Shown: positions 48,759 through 60,609 of the stretch, piece after piece
Layout of the letters: each line of letters starts with the position of its first letter
Position numbering within the stretch: the first letter of the stretch is position 1
Origin: Ridgeia piscesae
Lineage: Eukaryota; Annelida; Polychaeta; Sabellida; Siboglinidae
NCBI GenBank assembly: GCA_025642075.2
Contig: JAODUO010000155.1
Span: 351,001-415,000, forward strand
Length of the DNA: 64,000 nucleotides
Direction: 5' to 3'
Position numbers and translations under genes: made by a program
Notes under the pieces: generated by a model
Told to the model about the DNA's origin: nothing
Seen by the model: only the letters and a program-made list of their open reading frames with translations
Database searches by the model: none

Positions 48759-48880
48759 GCCGACCACACTGCACGCGAGCGACTTCGTTGGCTGACGTTA
48801 AGAGGAGTTCACGAAAGGGATGTGCCGGGGGAGTGGAAGCTGCTACTGGTGTAATCAGCCGCAGCGACCCCTGTTGCACG
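48759..48880 (+). repeat. second copy of the foldback interior block
   Basis: GCCGACCACACTGCACGCGA...GTTGGCTGACGTTAAGA...GAAAGGGATGTGC...CCGCAGCGACCCC is the inverse of 48352-48476 with substitutions. The foldback insertion is therefore compound. Confidence 0.75.
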
Positions 48881-49440
48881 ATGATGCTTAATCCGGATAA
48901 CTGCGACTCCCGGACCAACAAAGTCACGTGCTTTGGACACATACTATCCAGGGACGGTCTACGACCTGTCGGACATCACCGCTCGGACATCACCGCTCCA
49001 CAGAAAGACGTCGGCCTACAACGCGACGTTTCACATAAAATGTCTTGGGCTGCTTGCAATAGGAGCGATGACCCGTTTCGTATGCATCGTGATGTAGGGC
49101 CAGCGCGGAACAGAATTACGCGCAAATAGAGAATCCTGTTCAGACTCCAGGTACAACGTGACCTAGTGCCGGGGATACAGATTCCATCGGCAGACACCTT
49201 GCGCAGAAAGAGCTGTCCTTTCCCTGCGCGACCATTCCAGAACATGGCCGTAGATGTGTTGAGTGCGACATGAAGAACTAGCTGTTCCTACAGTCGTAAT
49301 GACATCGAAGTAGAGAGGCCTTACTCAATTCAGACATCGTTCGTCGACAGACACGGTATTCCGAAGAGGGTCGTTTGTGGTGACACAAGCGACGTGGCTT
49401 CGACGCCAGACGTTCCGCTACCCGCTATAATTGCGGCGGA
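48881..49440 (+). pseudogene. decayed Ty3/Gypsy pol, part 2 (RT end and integrase trace)
   Basis: Resumes with LNPDNCDSRTNKVTCFGHIL and LSRDGLRP (RT connection region). After a gap it gives FQNMAVDVLS and DRHGIPKRVVCGD, which fit the integrase core. The RT palm with its YxDD box and the RNase H are missing between parts, so this copy is internally deleted as well as interrupted. Confidence 0.7.
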
Positions 49441-49449
49441 CACAATGCA

Positions 49450-49850
49450 TTGTAATATCTTTTTCTTTAGCTCTGGTTAAACACACACACACAAAAGTAT
49501 TCAAATTTCACAAATTATATTTAATAAGATACACTGAACGTAATGCTTTTATATACGTAGGCCCCACCACACTAGCCGTGCCGCTACAACAAATACTGAT
49601 CATTTATTTATGGTAAATTATGTAATAACGCCTTAGTAGGCCCCTGATGTTAGCGAAACGTTAAAAAACATAGGCCATATTGAGACATTTTATATGCCAA
49701 ATAAATGTCAATTCGGTTCAAAATTCAATTCAACAACACTGCCAAATCATATCTTTCGGAAATATTCAGTTTACAAAACATGCCTGTGGCCTCCACGGGC
49801 CCTAGCACGTGCCTACATATTTTCGATAACAATAATACCCCAGTCATAGT
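49450..49850. other. intergenic, nothing recognised
   Basis: AT-rich sequence with a short (CA)n run near 49481; no coding signal. Confidence 0.4.
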
Positions 49851-49852
49851 GT

Positions 49853-50345
49853 CACGTTTTAGCCGCCACGTTTAGCTACGTTGCGAAACGTGACAACGTG
49901 GCTAAAACGTGAACTGGACATTTATATTTTGGACGTGTTCAAAATTCGCTGGCGTTTCCCAAATGTGGCAACAACGCGGTACCAACATATTACAACGGGG
50001 CAACAACGTAGTACAACGTGGCTACAACGTGGCTACAATGTTACAAAACGTGAACAGAACGCGAGTACTACGTTGTTATGCGTTTCTGCTACGTTGTGGT
50101 ACGTTACGATATGATGTGGTACGCTATGTTGCGTGGCGGCAGCGAGTTACAACGAGGCACAACGTGGCGACAGCGACGTACGCTATAGCGTGGCGGCAGC
50201 GAGGAATAACCCGACTTTGATTTTCACAGCGGGACTACAACGAGGCGACAGCGAGTGCTGCTTGCACGTGGCACAACGCGGCATCGTGCAATTTTGTTTC
50301 AGAACGTGGCGATCAGGAACGGGGCACAACGGCGCGTGACACTAC
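49853..50345. repeat. degenerate ACAACGTGGC-type tract with hairpin start
   Basis: Opens with CACGTTTTAGCC, inverted at 49903-49914 as GGCTAAAACGTG. It continues as irregular short units around ACAACGTGGC, ACAACGCGG and GGCGGCAGCGAG. GC-rich against an AT-rich background. No fixed period and no coding support. Confidence 0.6.
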
Positions 50346-50349
50346 GTTC

Positions 50350-52338
50350 TCGCGTGGGGGACACGGAAAAAAGCCTCGGAACGGAGCCTTAGATGTTATT
50401 CAGATTTGGATATTGTTCAAATTCAGATTCAGGTTGTTTATTACCAAGTAACATTATAAATGTCCGAGGAATTTCTGGCATTGTGGTATCCACATACATA
50501 CACACTGTCTCCCCCGCCCCCTCCATGCATATGCAAAATATACAGTCAGATTTGTTATAAAACTGTACACTAACATAACCTGCCAGCACATTTTAAGACA
50601 CATACACCTCTTGGCATAAATGTACAACTTGCTGACAGCATATCAATATCTTGAACATGACCTAACAAAAGTTAAAAAGTATACATATAAGATAAATAAA
50701 TAAAATTAATAATACATAAATTAGCGTCATCAAGTTGATGAATTTTATATTCATACATAGTATTGCATACCGCAATTTCATGATTTTTAATCTATAATTT
50801 AAACTTGATTTGCGGTTTTCACTGGCGGTGAATACATATGCAGGCAAATATGAGATCATTTGAAACCATATCAGTAATTTGTATGTTCTTATACTATCTG
50901 ATATGCAACAGTTATGTAAAGATGTAACGTAAAAACTGGAAAACGACCAAATTAGGTCACGAGTATTCAAATAATGTTTCCCTTTGCTTGATCTGGAATT
51001 GTTATACTTGGTGTGTACACACGGATGAGTGCTACACGTAGAGTCTAGCGAGTGAGTGATAGACCACCTAGTAGCTAGTTGTCCAACGAGCTTATTGGCA
51101 ATCGCAAATCCTATTCAAGCTTCTCTCCGTATCCCAGATTCTTTCCCTATCCAGAAGAAAGTAAAGTTCTTTTCTTGTAGTATACCATGTCTTTCAAGAT
51201 GAGTTTCTCGAAGGGCAAACCACGTATGTCTATGTCACCACAGTCAAACTTTCAATCAATTGACTTTGTTTGGTTTTGTGATCTATCTGCGTCTTTCCAA
51301 TCTAACCCTCCTTGTTGTAATGGTAGCTTCTCATTCATGTTTATTCGCACCGCGAGTGTGTTATTGGTGTCTCCAGTCCCACCTGCTTGTTCCCACGCTT
51401 TCAACCGTCACGCTCAGCTTCACGTTGTTCGTGTCATTACTATGCAGCGGTCACGTCCATTGTTTGCCTTTCATGACTGTTAGTGTTCATCTGTTTGTCA
51501 GGATGTAGTCAATTTCGTTCACCGTTAATCCGCTTGGAAATTTCCATGACCATCTCCTCCGTGGTGTTTCTTTAAAATGGTTTTCGTGATTTTGTATTTT
51601 CTTGATATTGCACTTCTACCAGGCGTCGCCTATTTATTTTGTTTCTCATTTCTTGCCGTCACTATATTTACATTCACTATATTATCTGTTCATTTCTTGT
51701 TTATGAAAAAGCCTATTCCTGATTGGCTGTTGTTTCATTGTTTGCACTCGAATGGTATAATAGACGGCAGTTTTGAAAGGTAGTGAAGCATTCCTCTCTT
51801 CTTCTGACTTATGCAATCCAGATCACACTTTCTCTAAGTCCTGCTTCAAGTTCTTGTATATATTCGTCTGTTAGTAGTATTGTCTGTCACGTTATATGTT
51901 GCTATTGTTAATGTATTTACCCTCTTTCAGCGGCATTTCTTGACCCGGAGATTCTTAACACATTTTGCACGTGGCCCTAATTAACCAGAGCTGCCTTGTC
52001 ACATACTCTGCCATTGCTGCTCGGGACAGTAGTTCTTGGCTCTGGTGTCCTTCACATGCTGGTATTGTTGACATAGTCTTCTACGCTGGCCTACGCAGCT
52101 TGGAAGGCAATTTAGGCTTAACCGTGCTAAACCACCCCGCCCTACTGAATTTTACGCAAACTTTAATTTGTAAAACAAAATATATTTGAATTTGGGATCT
52201 CAGAACAGCGTAGGAGTATAACAGTAATTAATTAATACATCAGTGAAAGAAGAGTTTGGATGCAGGCGATAGATAATTTGGAAACTGTTTATTATACATC
52301 AATATTACTGTATACTAACCTTTGGTTTTTATCTACAG
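50350..52338. other. region upstream of the Asp-rich repeat gene
   Basis: Should hold the promoter and 5' exon(s) of the gene at 52339. An ATG at 51187 in good context (TATACCATGTCTTTCAAGAT) opens 13 codons before GTATGT, but that donor is out of phase with the acceptor at 52338, so I do not join them. No other supported feature. Confidence 0.35.
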
Positions 52339-55300
52339 GAAACATGCGAGTTTTGCGGACGCAAGCTGATGGCCATAAAGACTGCAGAGCCAGGGAAACA
52401 AAGACTTTCGAAGCAGCAACAACAGCAGCAGAAACAACAGGCCACGAAAGCAAGGTCTGTACGGAAGGGCAAGGCCGTAGACTCAGACGGAGACGGCATC
52501 CCAGACTATCTAGATAAGGACGACGATGGCGACGGAATTCCCGATAACCAAGAAATTGACAAAGAGAAAGACACAGATGGCGACGGAATCCCAGATTATC
52601 TAGATGACGATGACGACAACGACGGTATACCAGACGACGAAGACGACGATGACGACGGTGACGGTATTCCGGACTACTTACAAGTTGATACAGATGGCGA
52701 TGGAATTCCAGATTATCTCGACGACGATGACGATGGCGACGGTATTCCGGATCATTTGGATAAAGACGACGATGGAGATGGTATACCAGACGACCATGAA
52801 ATTGACAAAGAGAAAGATACAGATGGTGATGGAATTCCAGATTACCTGGACGATGATGACGATAATGATGGCATCCCAGACGACGAAGATGACGATGCCG
52901 ACGGTGACGGAATTCCAGATCATTTGCAAGTTGATACGGACGGCGATGGTATCCCGGATTACCTTGACGATGATGATGACGGTGACGGAATCCCGGACAG
53001 CCAAGACAAAGACGATGACGGCGATGGTATTCCAGATCACTTGGAGAAAGATAGTGATGGTGACGGTATTCCAGATCACCTGGATAAGGATGATGATGGA
53101 GATGGTATACCAGACGACCAAGAAATTGACAAAGAGAAAGATACAGATGGTGATGGAATTCCAGATTACCTAGACGATGATGACGATAATGATGGAATCC
53201 CTGACGACGAAGATGACGATGCTGACGGTGACGGAATTCCTGATCATATGCAAGTTGATACGGATGGTGACGGAATTCCCGATTACCTTGACGATGACGA
53301 TGACGGTGACGGAATACCGGATAGCCAAGACAAAGACGATGACGGCGACGGTGTTCCAGATCATTTGGAGAGAGATTCTGATGGCGACGGTATTCCGGAT
53401 CATTTGGATAAAGACAACGATGGCGACGGTATTCCGGATCATTTGGATAAAGACGACGATGGAGATGGTATACCAGATGACCAAGAGATTGACAAAGAGA
53501 AAGACACAGATGGTGATGGAATTCCAGATTACCTGGACGACGATGACGATAATGATGGCATCCCAGACGACGAAGATGACGATGCTGACGGTGACGGAAT
53601 TCCTGATCATTTGCAAGTAGATACGGACGGCGATGGTATCCCGGATTACCTTGACGATGATGATGACGGTGACGGAATCCCGGACAGCCAAGACAAAGAC
53701 GATGACGGTGACGGTATTCCAGACGATGCAGAAGATTCTGACGGTGACGGTATTCCAGATCATCTGGATAAGGACGACGACGGTGACGGCATTCCTGATG
53801 ATATGGAAGAAGATTCGGACGGTGACGGTATCCCAGATCATCTCGATAAAGACGACGACGGTGACGGTATTCCAGATCATATGGATAAGGACGATGACGG
53901 CGACGGTATTCCTGACGATGCAGAAGATTCTGACGGTGACGGTATTCCGGATCATCTTGATAAAGACGACGACGGTGACGGTATTCCAGATCATATGGAT
54001 AAGGACGATGACGGCGACGGTATTCCTGACGACATGGAAGAAGATTCGGATGGTGACGGTATCCCAGATCATCTGGATAAAGACGACGATGGCGACGGTA
54101 CTCCGGATCATTTGGATAAAGACGACGATGGAGATGGTATACCAGACGACCATGAAATTGACAAAGAGAAAGATACAGATGGTGATGGAATTCCAGATTA
54201 CCTGGACGATGATGACGATAATGATGGCATCCCAGACGACGAAGATGACGATGCTGACGGTGATGGTATTCCAGATCATTTGCAAGTAGATACGGACGGC
54301 GATGGTATCCCGGATTACCTTGACGATGATGATGACGGTGACGGAATCCCGGACAGCCAAGACAAAGATGATGACGGTGACGGTATTCCAGACGATGCAG
54401 AAGATTCTGACGGTGACGGTATTCCAGATCATCTGGATAAGGACGACGACGGTGACGGCATTCCTGACGATATGGAAGAAGATTCGGATGGTGACGGTAT
54501 CCCAGATCATCTGGATAAAGACGATGACGGTGACGGCATTCCAGATCATTTAGACAAAGACGATGACGGCGATGGTATTCCAGATGAATTGGAGAAAGAT
54601 TCTGATGGCGATGGTATTCCAGATCATCTAGATAAGGATGATGACGGGGATGGAATCCCAGACGACCAAGAAATTGATAAAGAAACAGATACAGATGGCG
54701 ATGGAATTCCTGATTACCTGGATGACGACGATGACGGTGACGGTATCCCGGATAGCCAGGACAAAGACGACGACGGCGATGGTATTCCAGATCATTTAGA
54801 AGAAGATTCTGATGGCGACGGTATTCCGGATCACCTGGATAAAGATGACGATGGAGATGGTATTCCTGATCATTTGGATAAAGACGATGATGGAGATGGT
54901 ATTCCGGATAACGCTGAGATTGACAAAGAGAAAGATACAGATGGTGATGGCATTCCAGATTACCTAGATGACGATGATGATAATGACGGTATTCCAGACG
55001 ATGAAGATGACGATGCCGACGGTGACGGTATTCCGGATCATTTGCAAATTGATACGGATGGTGACGGAATTCCAGATTACATAGATGACGACGACGACGG
55101 TGACGGAATCCCGGACAGCCAAGACAAAGACGATGACGGTGACGGTATTCCAGACGCTGCAGAAGATTCTGACGGTGACGGTATTCCGGATCATCTGGAT
55201 AAGGATGACGACGGTGACGGCATTCCTGACGATATGGAAGAAGATTCGGATGGTGACGGTATCCCAGATCATCTGGATAAAGACGACGATGGCGACGGTA

Positions 55301-56835
55301 TTCCGGATCATTTGGATAAAGACGATGATGGAGATGGTATTCCGGATAACGCAGAGATTGACAAAGAGAAAGATACAGATGGTGATGGCATTCCAGATTA
55401 CCTAGATGACGATGATGATAATGACGGTATTCCAGATGATGAAGATGACGATGCTGACGGTGACGGTATTCCGGATCATTTGCAAGTTGATACGGATGGC
55501 GACGGAATACCAGATTACTTAGATGACGACGATGATGGTGACGGAATCCCGGACAGCCAAGACAAAGATGATGACGGCGACGGTATTCCAGATAACATGG
55601 AAGAAGATTCCGATGGTGATGGTATACCAGATCATCTGGATAAAGACGACGACGGTGACGGTATTCCAGATCATTTGGATAACGATGATGACGGAGATGG
55701 AATCCCAGATAACGCGGAGATTGACAAAGAGAAAGATACAGACGGCGATGGAATTCCAGATTACTTGGACGATGATGATGACAATGACGGCATACCTGAC
55801 GATGAGGACAAAGACGATGACGGTGACGGTATTCCGGATAACATGGAAAAAGACTCTGATGGCGACGGTATTCCGGATCATCTTGATAAAGATGACGACG
55901 GCGACGGGATACCAGATGACCAAGAAATCGACAAAGAGAAAGATACAGATGGTGATGGAATTCCAGATTATTTAGATGATGATGACGATAATGACGGCAT
56001 ACCAGACGACGAAGATGACGATGCTGACGGTGACGGAATTCCAGATCATTTGCAAGTCGATACAGATGGTGACGGAATACCTGATTACCTTGATGACGAT
56101 GATGATGGTGATGGAATCCCGGACAGCCAAGACAAAGACGACGACGGCGATGGTATTCCAGATCACTTGGAGAAAGATTCTGATGGCGACGGTATTCCGG
56201 ATCATCTAGATAAGGACGACGATGGAGATGGAATACCTGATGATAAAGAAGTCGATAAAGAGAAAGATACAGACGGGGATGGTATTCCAGATTATTTAGA
56301 TGACGATGACGACAATGACGGCATACCTGATGAAGAAGACGACGATGCCAACGGGGACGGTATTCCAGATCATTCACAAGTCGATACGGATGGTGACGGA
56401 ATCCCGGATTATCTTGACGACGATGACGATGGAGATGGTATCCCAGATGACCTGGACAAAGACGATGACGGCGACGGTATTCCAGACTCGAAAGAATCTG
56501 ACAAAGGTAAAACTGTACCGAATACATCCGCCTCAGGCCGCCGGAAGGCAAATCCTGGTAACCCTGGTAACCCTGCGAACCATGCTAACCCTGGTAACCC
56601 TGGTAACCAGGCCAAGGCAACTAAGCAGAAGGCAGCAGCGAGCGCCGGGCGCGGCACGTGCAGCAAGCCGCCGTGTAAGACGCCAAAGCAGAGCCGCATG
56701 GTGACAGCAGGCAAAGGCGACAAGGACGACAAGGACGACGAGGAGGACGAACTGGAAGAAGACATCGACCTGTGGGACTGGCTGACGTCATGGGTTCTCG
56801 GCTCAAATAAAAAGCGCGCCCATGCAGCTCGTTGA
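52339..56835 (+). CDS. giant aspartate-rich DGDGIPD-repeat protein (TSP3/CARP-like calcium loops), at least 1498 aa
   Basis: An open exon follows the acceptor TTTATCTACAG at 52338. It reads [14 protein letters not shown] into a Gln/Lys-rich lead (Met codon at 52369, 1488 residues from there). About 100 copies follow of a loop D-x-D-G-D-G-I-P-D, separated by YLDDDD, HLDKDD, SQDKDD, EIDKEKD or DMEEDS linkers. The Asp spacing (1, 3, 5, Gly6, Asp9) is that of thrombospondin type-3 and similar calcium-binding loops. Eleven EIDKE-type linkers mark a longer super-repeat of roughly nine loops. The last 110 residues have [10 protein letters not shown], a Lys/Ser-rich stretch with [26 protein letters not shown] and a basic end. 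Repeats differ mostly at third codon positions (GGTGAC/GGCGAT/GGAGAT; ATTCCA/ATCCCG/ATACCA), so the protein is under selection. Calcium buffering or an extracellular/mineral role is inference. The true N-terminus, and any signal peptide, is not established. Confidence 0.9.
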   Translation, partial: ETCEFCGRKLMAIKTAEPGKQRLSKQQQQQQKQQATKARSVRKGKAVDSDGDGIPDYLDKDDDGDGIPDNQEIDKEKDTDGDGIPDYLDDDDDNDGIPDDEDDDDDGDGIPDYLQVDTDGDGIPDYLDDDDDGDGIPDHLDKDDDGDGIPDDHEIDKEKDTDGDGIPDYLDDDDDNDGIPDDEDDDADGDGIPDHLQVDTDGDGIPDYLDDDDDGDGIPDSQDKDDDGDGIPDHLEKDSDGDGIPDHLDKDDDGDGIPDDQEIDKEKDTDGDGIPDYLDDDDDNDGIPDDEDDDADGDGIPDHMQVDTDGDGIPDYLDDDDDGDGIPDSQDKDDDGDGVPDHLERDSDGDGIPDHLDKDNDGDGIPDHLDKDDDGDGIPDDQEIDKEKDTDGDGIPDYLDDDDDNDGIPDDEDDDADGDGIPDHLQVDTDGDGIPDYLDDDDDGDGIPDSQDKDDDGDGIPDDAEDSDGDGIPDHLDKDDDGDGIPDDMEEDSDGDGIPDHLDKDDDGDGIPDHMDKDDDGDGIPDDAEDSDGDGIPDHLDKDDDGDGIPDHMDKDDDGDGIPDDMEEDSDGDGIPDHLDKDDDGDGTPDHLDKDDDGDGIPDDHEIDKEKDTDGDGIPDYLDDDDDNDGIPDDEDDDADGDGIPDHLQVDTDGDGIPDYLDDDDDGDGIPDSQDKDDDGDGIPDDAEDSDGDGIPDHLDKDDDGDGIPDDMEEDSDGDGIPDHLDKDDDGDGIPDHLDKDDDGDGIPDELEKDSDGDGIPDHLDKDDDGDGIPDDQEIDKETDTDGDGIPDYLDDDDDGDGIPDSQDKDDDGDGIPDHLEEDSDGDGIPDHLDKDDDGDGIPDHLDKDDDGDGIPDNAEIDKEKDTDGDGIPDYLDDDDDNDGIPDDEDDDADGDGIPDHLQIDTDGDGIPDYIDDDDDGDGIPDSQDKDDDGDGIPDAAEDSDGDGIPDHLDKDDDGDGIPDDMEEDSDGDGIPDHLDKDDDGDGIPDHLDKDDDGDGIPDNAEIDKEKDTDGDGIPDYLDDDDDNDGIPDDEDDDADGDGIPDHLQVDTDGDGIPDYLDDDDDGDGIPDSQDKDDDGDGIPDNMEEDSDGDGIPDHLDKDDDGDGIPDHLDNDDDGDGIPDNAEIDKEKDTDGDGIPDYLDDDDDNDGIPDDEDKDDDGDGIPDNMEKDSDGDGIPDHLDKDDDGDGIPDDQEIDKEKDTDGDGIPDYLDDDDDNDGIPDDEDDDADGDGIPDHLQVDTDGDGIPDYLDDDDDGDGIPDSQDKDDDGDGIPDHLEKDSDGDGIPDHLDKDDDGDGIPDDKEVDKEKDTDGDGIPDYLDDDDDNDGIPDEEDDDANGDGIPDHSQVDTDGDGIPDYLDDDDDGDGIPDDLDKDDDGDGIPDSKESDKGKTVPNTSASGRRKANPGNPGNPANHANPGNPGNQAKATKQKAAASAGRGTCSKPPCKTPKQSRMVTAGKGDKDDKDDEEDELEEDIDLWDWLTSWVLGSNKKRAHAAR

Positions 56836-56987
56836 ACAGCTGCTGCATAGTTCAGTTCGTGACACTAGTACAAGGTCTTGTTGCGTTGGCAATATGAAGT
56901 GTCAACTGTATTGCTCATTTTGTGTGACCACTCATTTGCCTAATTCCTTTCGGTTTTCGCATATCACTCGCCAAAACAACCCAGAAA

Positions 56988-56998
56988 AATAAAATAAA
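56988..56998 (+). terminator. polyadenylation signals of the Asp-rich gene
   Basis: Two overlapping AATAAA hexamers 153 and 158 bp after the stop codon. Confidence 0.75.
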
Positions 56999-57019
56999 AT
57001 TCTTCTGACAGTCCTCGTG

Positions 57020-57711
57020 TAGAAGAGAGGAGTAAACTGATACATGCGTCAGATGTTTTGGTGATAGATTTTGAAGTTCGTCACCTGGTGCGCTATGGAA
57101 AACGGGTAATTGACACCAGCAGTGCCACTGCGATTACCGACCCTGGCAACAATCTGTACAACACAGCACGTCTTCTGGCGAGCTGTGGACGAACCAACCT
57201 TTCTCACTGTGACTGTGTGTTTCGTGGTCTGACAGGAGTCATGACTTGACTTCGTGACCTATTCTGCTTCAACAGAAGACAACTAACTGTACAAGCCCCG
57301 TAAAGATGGAGTCTGTGATACTGACCCTGTGCTGCGATGATTCGCCACGTGTCTTCTTCGTCGCGTTCATTCACCGTCGACTGACCGCCTTGTCGCGTGT
57401 CGTTTGTTCCTTTCGTAACACGCCTCGCCAACTGCACAGATGGTGGTGCTGTCGACATCTCAACCTCTCACAGCATTCCTGGCTTCTGTGCGTTGTACGC
57501 CGGCTGCAAGATAGACTCGTCGCCGACTACATGCACGCTTTCGTGTGCGTCAGGTTCCCGGGTTTCATGCCTTTTTTATTTGGCATGCTACAACCTTCGT
57601 TACGTTAACAATCAGTGTACATTTTACTCGTATTGGCAAAAGCCCACGAAGCATCAGCTGCATGACGTCACAGGGCGGTTATTAAGAGTAACTCTATCAA
57701 GGTCAGAATGA
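57020..57711. other. unassigned, with cysteine-containing open frames
   Basis: Plus-strand frames at 57058-57249 and 57397-57711 are moderately rich in cysteine, but show no start context, splice signals or family resemblance that I can name. Left uncalled. Confidence 0.3.
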
Positions 57712-57775
57712 GAGCGGGTGGCCGAGTCGTAAAGGCGATGCTGTGCGAATAAACTTTCGCGGGTTTGCGCGACCT
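57712..57775 (+). ncRNA. tRNA-Ser-like sequence, probably a SINE head or tRNA pseudogene
   Basis: GAGCGGGTGGCCGAGTCGTA then AAGGCGATGC closely follows the 5' half of class II tRNA-Ser, including an A box TGGCCGAGTCG at 57718-57728. GCGGGTTTGCGCGACC at 57759-57774 resembles a B box with changes. No proper acceptor stem closes it. Confidence 0.45.
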
Positions 57776-57959
57776 TATAGCCATGGTTTTTCTCGGTGAT
57801 GTATGTTTTGATGAATGATATTGCGATATAGTTTGTTGTTTTGTTATTACTGTTATAATTATTTCCCTGGAGGGTTGCTATGATTTGTTCTGCTTTGAGC
57901 TAGATTCTCTTGCTAGAGACAATACGCGCACACGCCAGGGGGCGAGTACGACGTGCTGT

Positions 57960-58036
57960 GTCGTGTCACTCGTCATGTGATGAGTGCACACTGTGTGTCG
58001 TGTCACTCGTCACGTGACGAGTGCACACTGTGTGTT
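57960..58036. repeat. 37-bp tandem duplication around an E-box palindrome
   Basis: Two copies of CGTGTCACTCGTCAYGTGAY + GAGTGCACACTGTGTGT. The second contains a perfect 20-nt palindrome at 58004-58023 centred on GTCACGTGAC; the first has CATGTG at the centre. Confidence 0.85.
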
Positions 58037-59430
58037 GAAGTGTAGATTGCTGTTCTGTGGAACATTCGGTGAACAGGAATCACAATTGCTTACTTGGTTT
58101 TCGCTTGCACTAGTAGTTGGAGGTTGATGGCACAATGTGTTGAGTTGACAACAGTGGGTGTACCAGGTACACGTATGCTAGTGGTCACGTGTGTAGCAGC
58201 TACCTGCAGTCGAAGGTCGAGTAGGACTCTGTAACATCTACGTGTGAGTAACAGCCGAGTGTATAGTAACAAACGTGTGCTGACGGTCGGGTGAATAGCA
58301 AGTACCGTTACACTGACGGTTGAGCGAGTAGCTGCTATTTGTAGCTGACGGTCCGGTATATAGCCTATGTACATACGGATATCAGTACTATAGGTGTATG
58401 AAAAACCTTTAGGACACTTTAGTTAAAGATTTACCATGGAGTTTTACTATGTAGAATTATTTATTGTTTTATTTAATACTATTATATGTGTTACTTTGGT
58501 TTTAGGAACGTGTCAGCTGAACACAAATGTGTTATGATTATGTATACAATTTGGTCTTATTTGAAACGCTTAGTTTCTTTATAATTAGGACATCTGATGA
58601 TGAAAAAATTTGATGTGCCTGTACAATTAAATGGGTGTGTATAAACTACGCCCAAATATTCACTTATTTTCTTGATACAATTTTTGCAATATATAACGCA
58701 ATAAAAGTACTGTTATTGTAAATAATGTCGAATACAGTAACATTTATATAACTAATGGAATTAAAAGTTATACATATAAATAATTGATGAACAAAATGAA
58801 CTGTGATTATGAATACAAACTGGATACAGGAGAGTTATTCTTATTTAATGGTTGTAATGTAATTAATTACGAGTAACGTATTTTACGGTCTTCTGCGTTC
58901 AGAGTGTGTATATAGCATACGTGAAGTTTGCGGTGCGTTTTACTATTCGTAGTAAACTATGCTTTGATGACTGCTGTATTGTGTATATTTGACGTATATT
59001 GTAATGATATGTATTTGTGTTGTTATGAGCCTGGTTTTACATGTCGTTGTTAAACTCTTACGTGTTGTTATTAATTGTCTTATGTGTTATAGAATGGTGC
59101 AAAACGCTATAACGACAGCCGGGCGACGACTATATTATATTTATCCTTACCTGAGAGAATTGTGATATCAACATAGCTTGTTTGTAGAATTGGCCTTTTT
59201 AAAGGAAAACATGTGCCAATTTGTTCGCAGTTTGTCGTGCTTGCTGGCACTGGGTCAGACTAGAGAGGTGTGACAGGTTTTTGGCAATGATTCTGGTTGC
59301 AAATCTGTTTTAACAATCCGAATTAGCATGTTTGGTCAGCAAGCCTTAAACAATGTAAATGTTCTGTATTATAGATAAAACGCAATTTTCAGAGTACTAA
59401 CTCGCAAGAGTTTGACAACATTGGCCAGAG
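58037..59430. other. intergenic, weakly repetitive
   Basis: 58130-58380 holds a few diverged segments of about 35-45 nt ending in GACGGT and AGTAGC/ATAGC. The rest is AT-rich with nothing recognised. Confidence 0.4.
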
Positions 59431-59436
59431 AGTCGC

Positions 59437-59795
59437 TTGTGTGTTTCCGATACGTTCAGTTTGTGTCGAGCGCGTGTTTCCGATACGTTCAGTTTGTGTC
59501 TGGCGTGTGTTTCCGATACGTTCAGTTTGTGTCGGGCGTGTGTTTCCGATACGTTCAGTTTGTGTCGGGCGTGTGTTTCCGATACGTTCAGTTTGTGTCG
59601 GGCGTGTGTTTCCGATACGTTCAGGTTGTGTCGGGCGTGTGTTTCCGATACGTTCAGGTTGTGTGTGGCGTGTGTTTCCGATACGTTCAGGTTGTGTGTG
59701 GCGTATGTTTCCGATACGTTCAGTTTGTGTCGGGCGTGTGTTTCCGATACGTTCAGGTCTTGTGTGGCGTGTGTTTCTATCACGTTCAGTTGGTA
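59437..59795. repeat. 33-bp minisatellite, about 11 copies
   Basis: Unit GTGTGTTTCCGATACGTTCA + GTTTGTGTCGGGC. A multiple of three, so several frames stay open (11-residue repeats on both strands). Copy differences are not silent in any one frame. No gene signals. Confidence 0.9.
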
Positions 59796-60289
59796 AAAGA
59801 CTTCTTGAGCTGTTGTGTGTTGGTCAGTCAGGTTACCGACTGTGTGGTCACTTGGCGGTGCAGCGATGTCAGCAGTGCCCTCTCCGCACGAACCTTATAA
59901 ACTGTGATCCGACACCAACACGAGTTTTCGTGAATTATTTCTCAGAATTACTGCAAATTGGAGCCGCACACGTGCATACGCGCGCTGCCTCGCGTAATCA
60001 CACGCGCGCCCACGCACATGCACATGCACATGCACGCACACACTCAGGTACAACGGTGAATTAATACGTTTAATCAAACAGCAGTGCATTTGAAAACGAC
60101 AGACGAAAGGTGTTAGAGAAACGACGAATAATCGTCTGGCCGACGGGTGTCAGGCAGACGATGAATTTCAGGCAAACGTCGATGTTTGCCCTGTAAACTA
60201 GTTCATGGCAGTGCGAGAAATGCAAAATTTAGCCAACATTTTCATGCAAGAAATGCAAAATTTACCCGAGTCGAACTAGTTCACTGAGT

Positions 60290-60382
60290 TCGCCAATTGT
60301 GGCCCATGAGAACAGCGCAAATACTCGCCCCAAATTGAAAACGGAAAATAATTTATGGGAATTCCAGTATAACAACACGTCA
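60290..60382 (+). repeat. relic arm of foldback family
   Basis: TCGCCAATTGTGGCCCATGA...GAACAGCGCAAATACTCGCC...GGGAATTCCAGTATAACAAC matches the 48220 arm. Confidence 0.7.
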
Positions 60383-60490
60383 GCCCTGAATGGCTTTGAA
60401 TGTTCAAATGTTAGTTTAACATCCTAAACATTGCATTATCACGAGCAGCGCGTAGCTGAAAACACCAAACATTGTATGATATGACCAGAG

Positions 60491-60600
60491 GCCGACCACA
60501 CTCCTCGTGAGCAGTTTCATTGGCAGAGTGTTGTAAAGGGACCAGGTGGGCCACACTGCTGCTAGGACTGACGTAATCAACAGCAGCGACCCCTGGCGCG
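60491..60600 (+). repeat. third copy of the foldback interior block
   Basis: GCCGACCACACTCCTCGTGA...TTTCATTGGCAGAG...GTAATCAACAGCAGCGACCC matches 48759-48880. Its position shortly after the arm at 60290 suggests a broken copy of the same element. Confidence 0.75.
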
Positions 60601-60609
60601 AGTGGATGA

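Noticed and set aside
51187..51225. ATG exon joined to the Asp-rich gene
   Set aside because: The GTATGT donor leaves phase 1, whereas the 52339 exon needs phase 0.
51965..52130. Possible LINE RNase H fragment (reads WLWCPSHAGI)
   Set aside because: Only one short motif, with no surrounding RNase H or reverse-transcriptase sequence.
52292..56551. Minus-strand open frame of about 1419 codons and many +1/+2 frames over the Asp-rich gene
   Set aside because: Shadows of the DGDGIPD repeat. Silent differences fall at third positions only in the plus frame starting at 52339.
59397..60064. Cys/Arg-rich frames of 119-207 codons
   Set aside because: Open only because of the 33-bp array.
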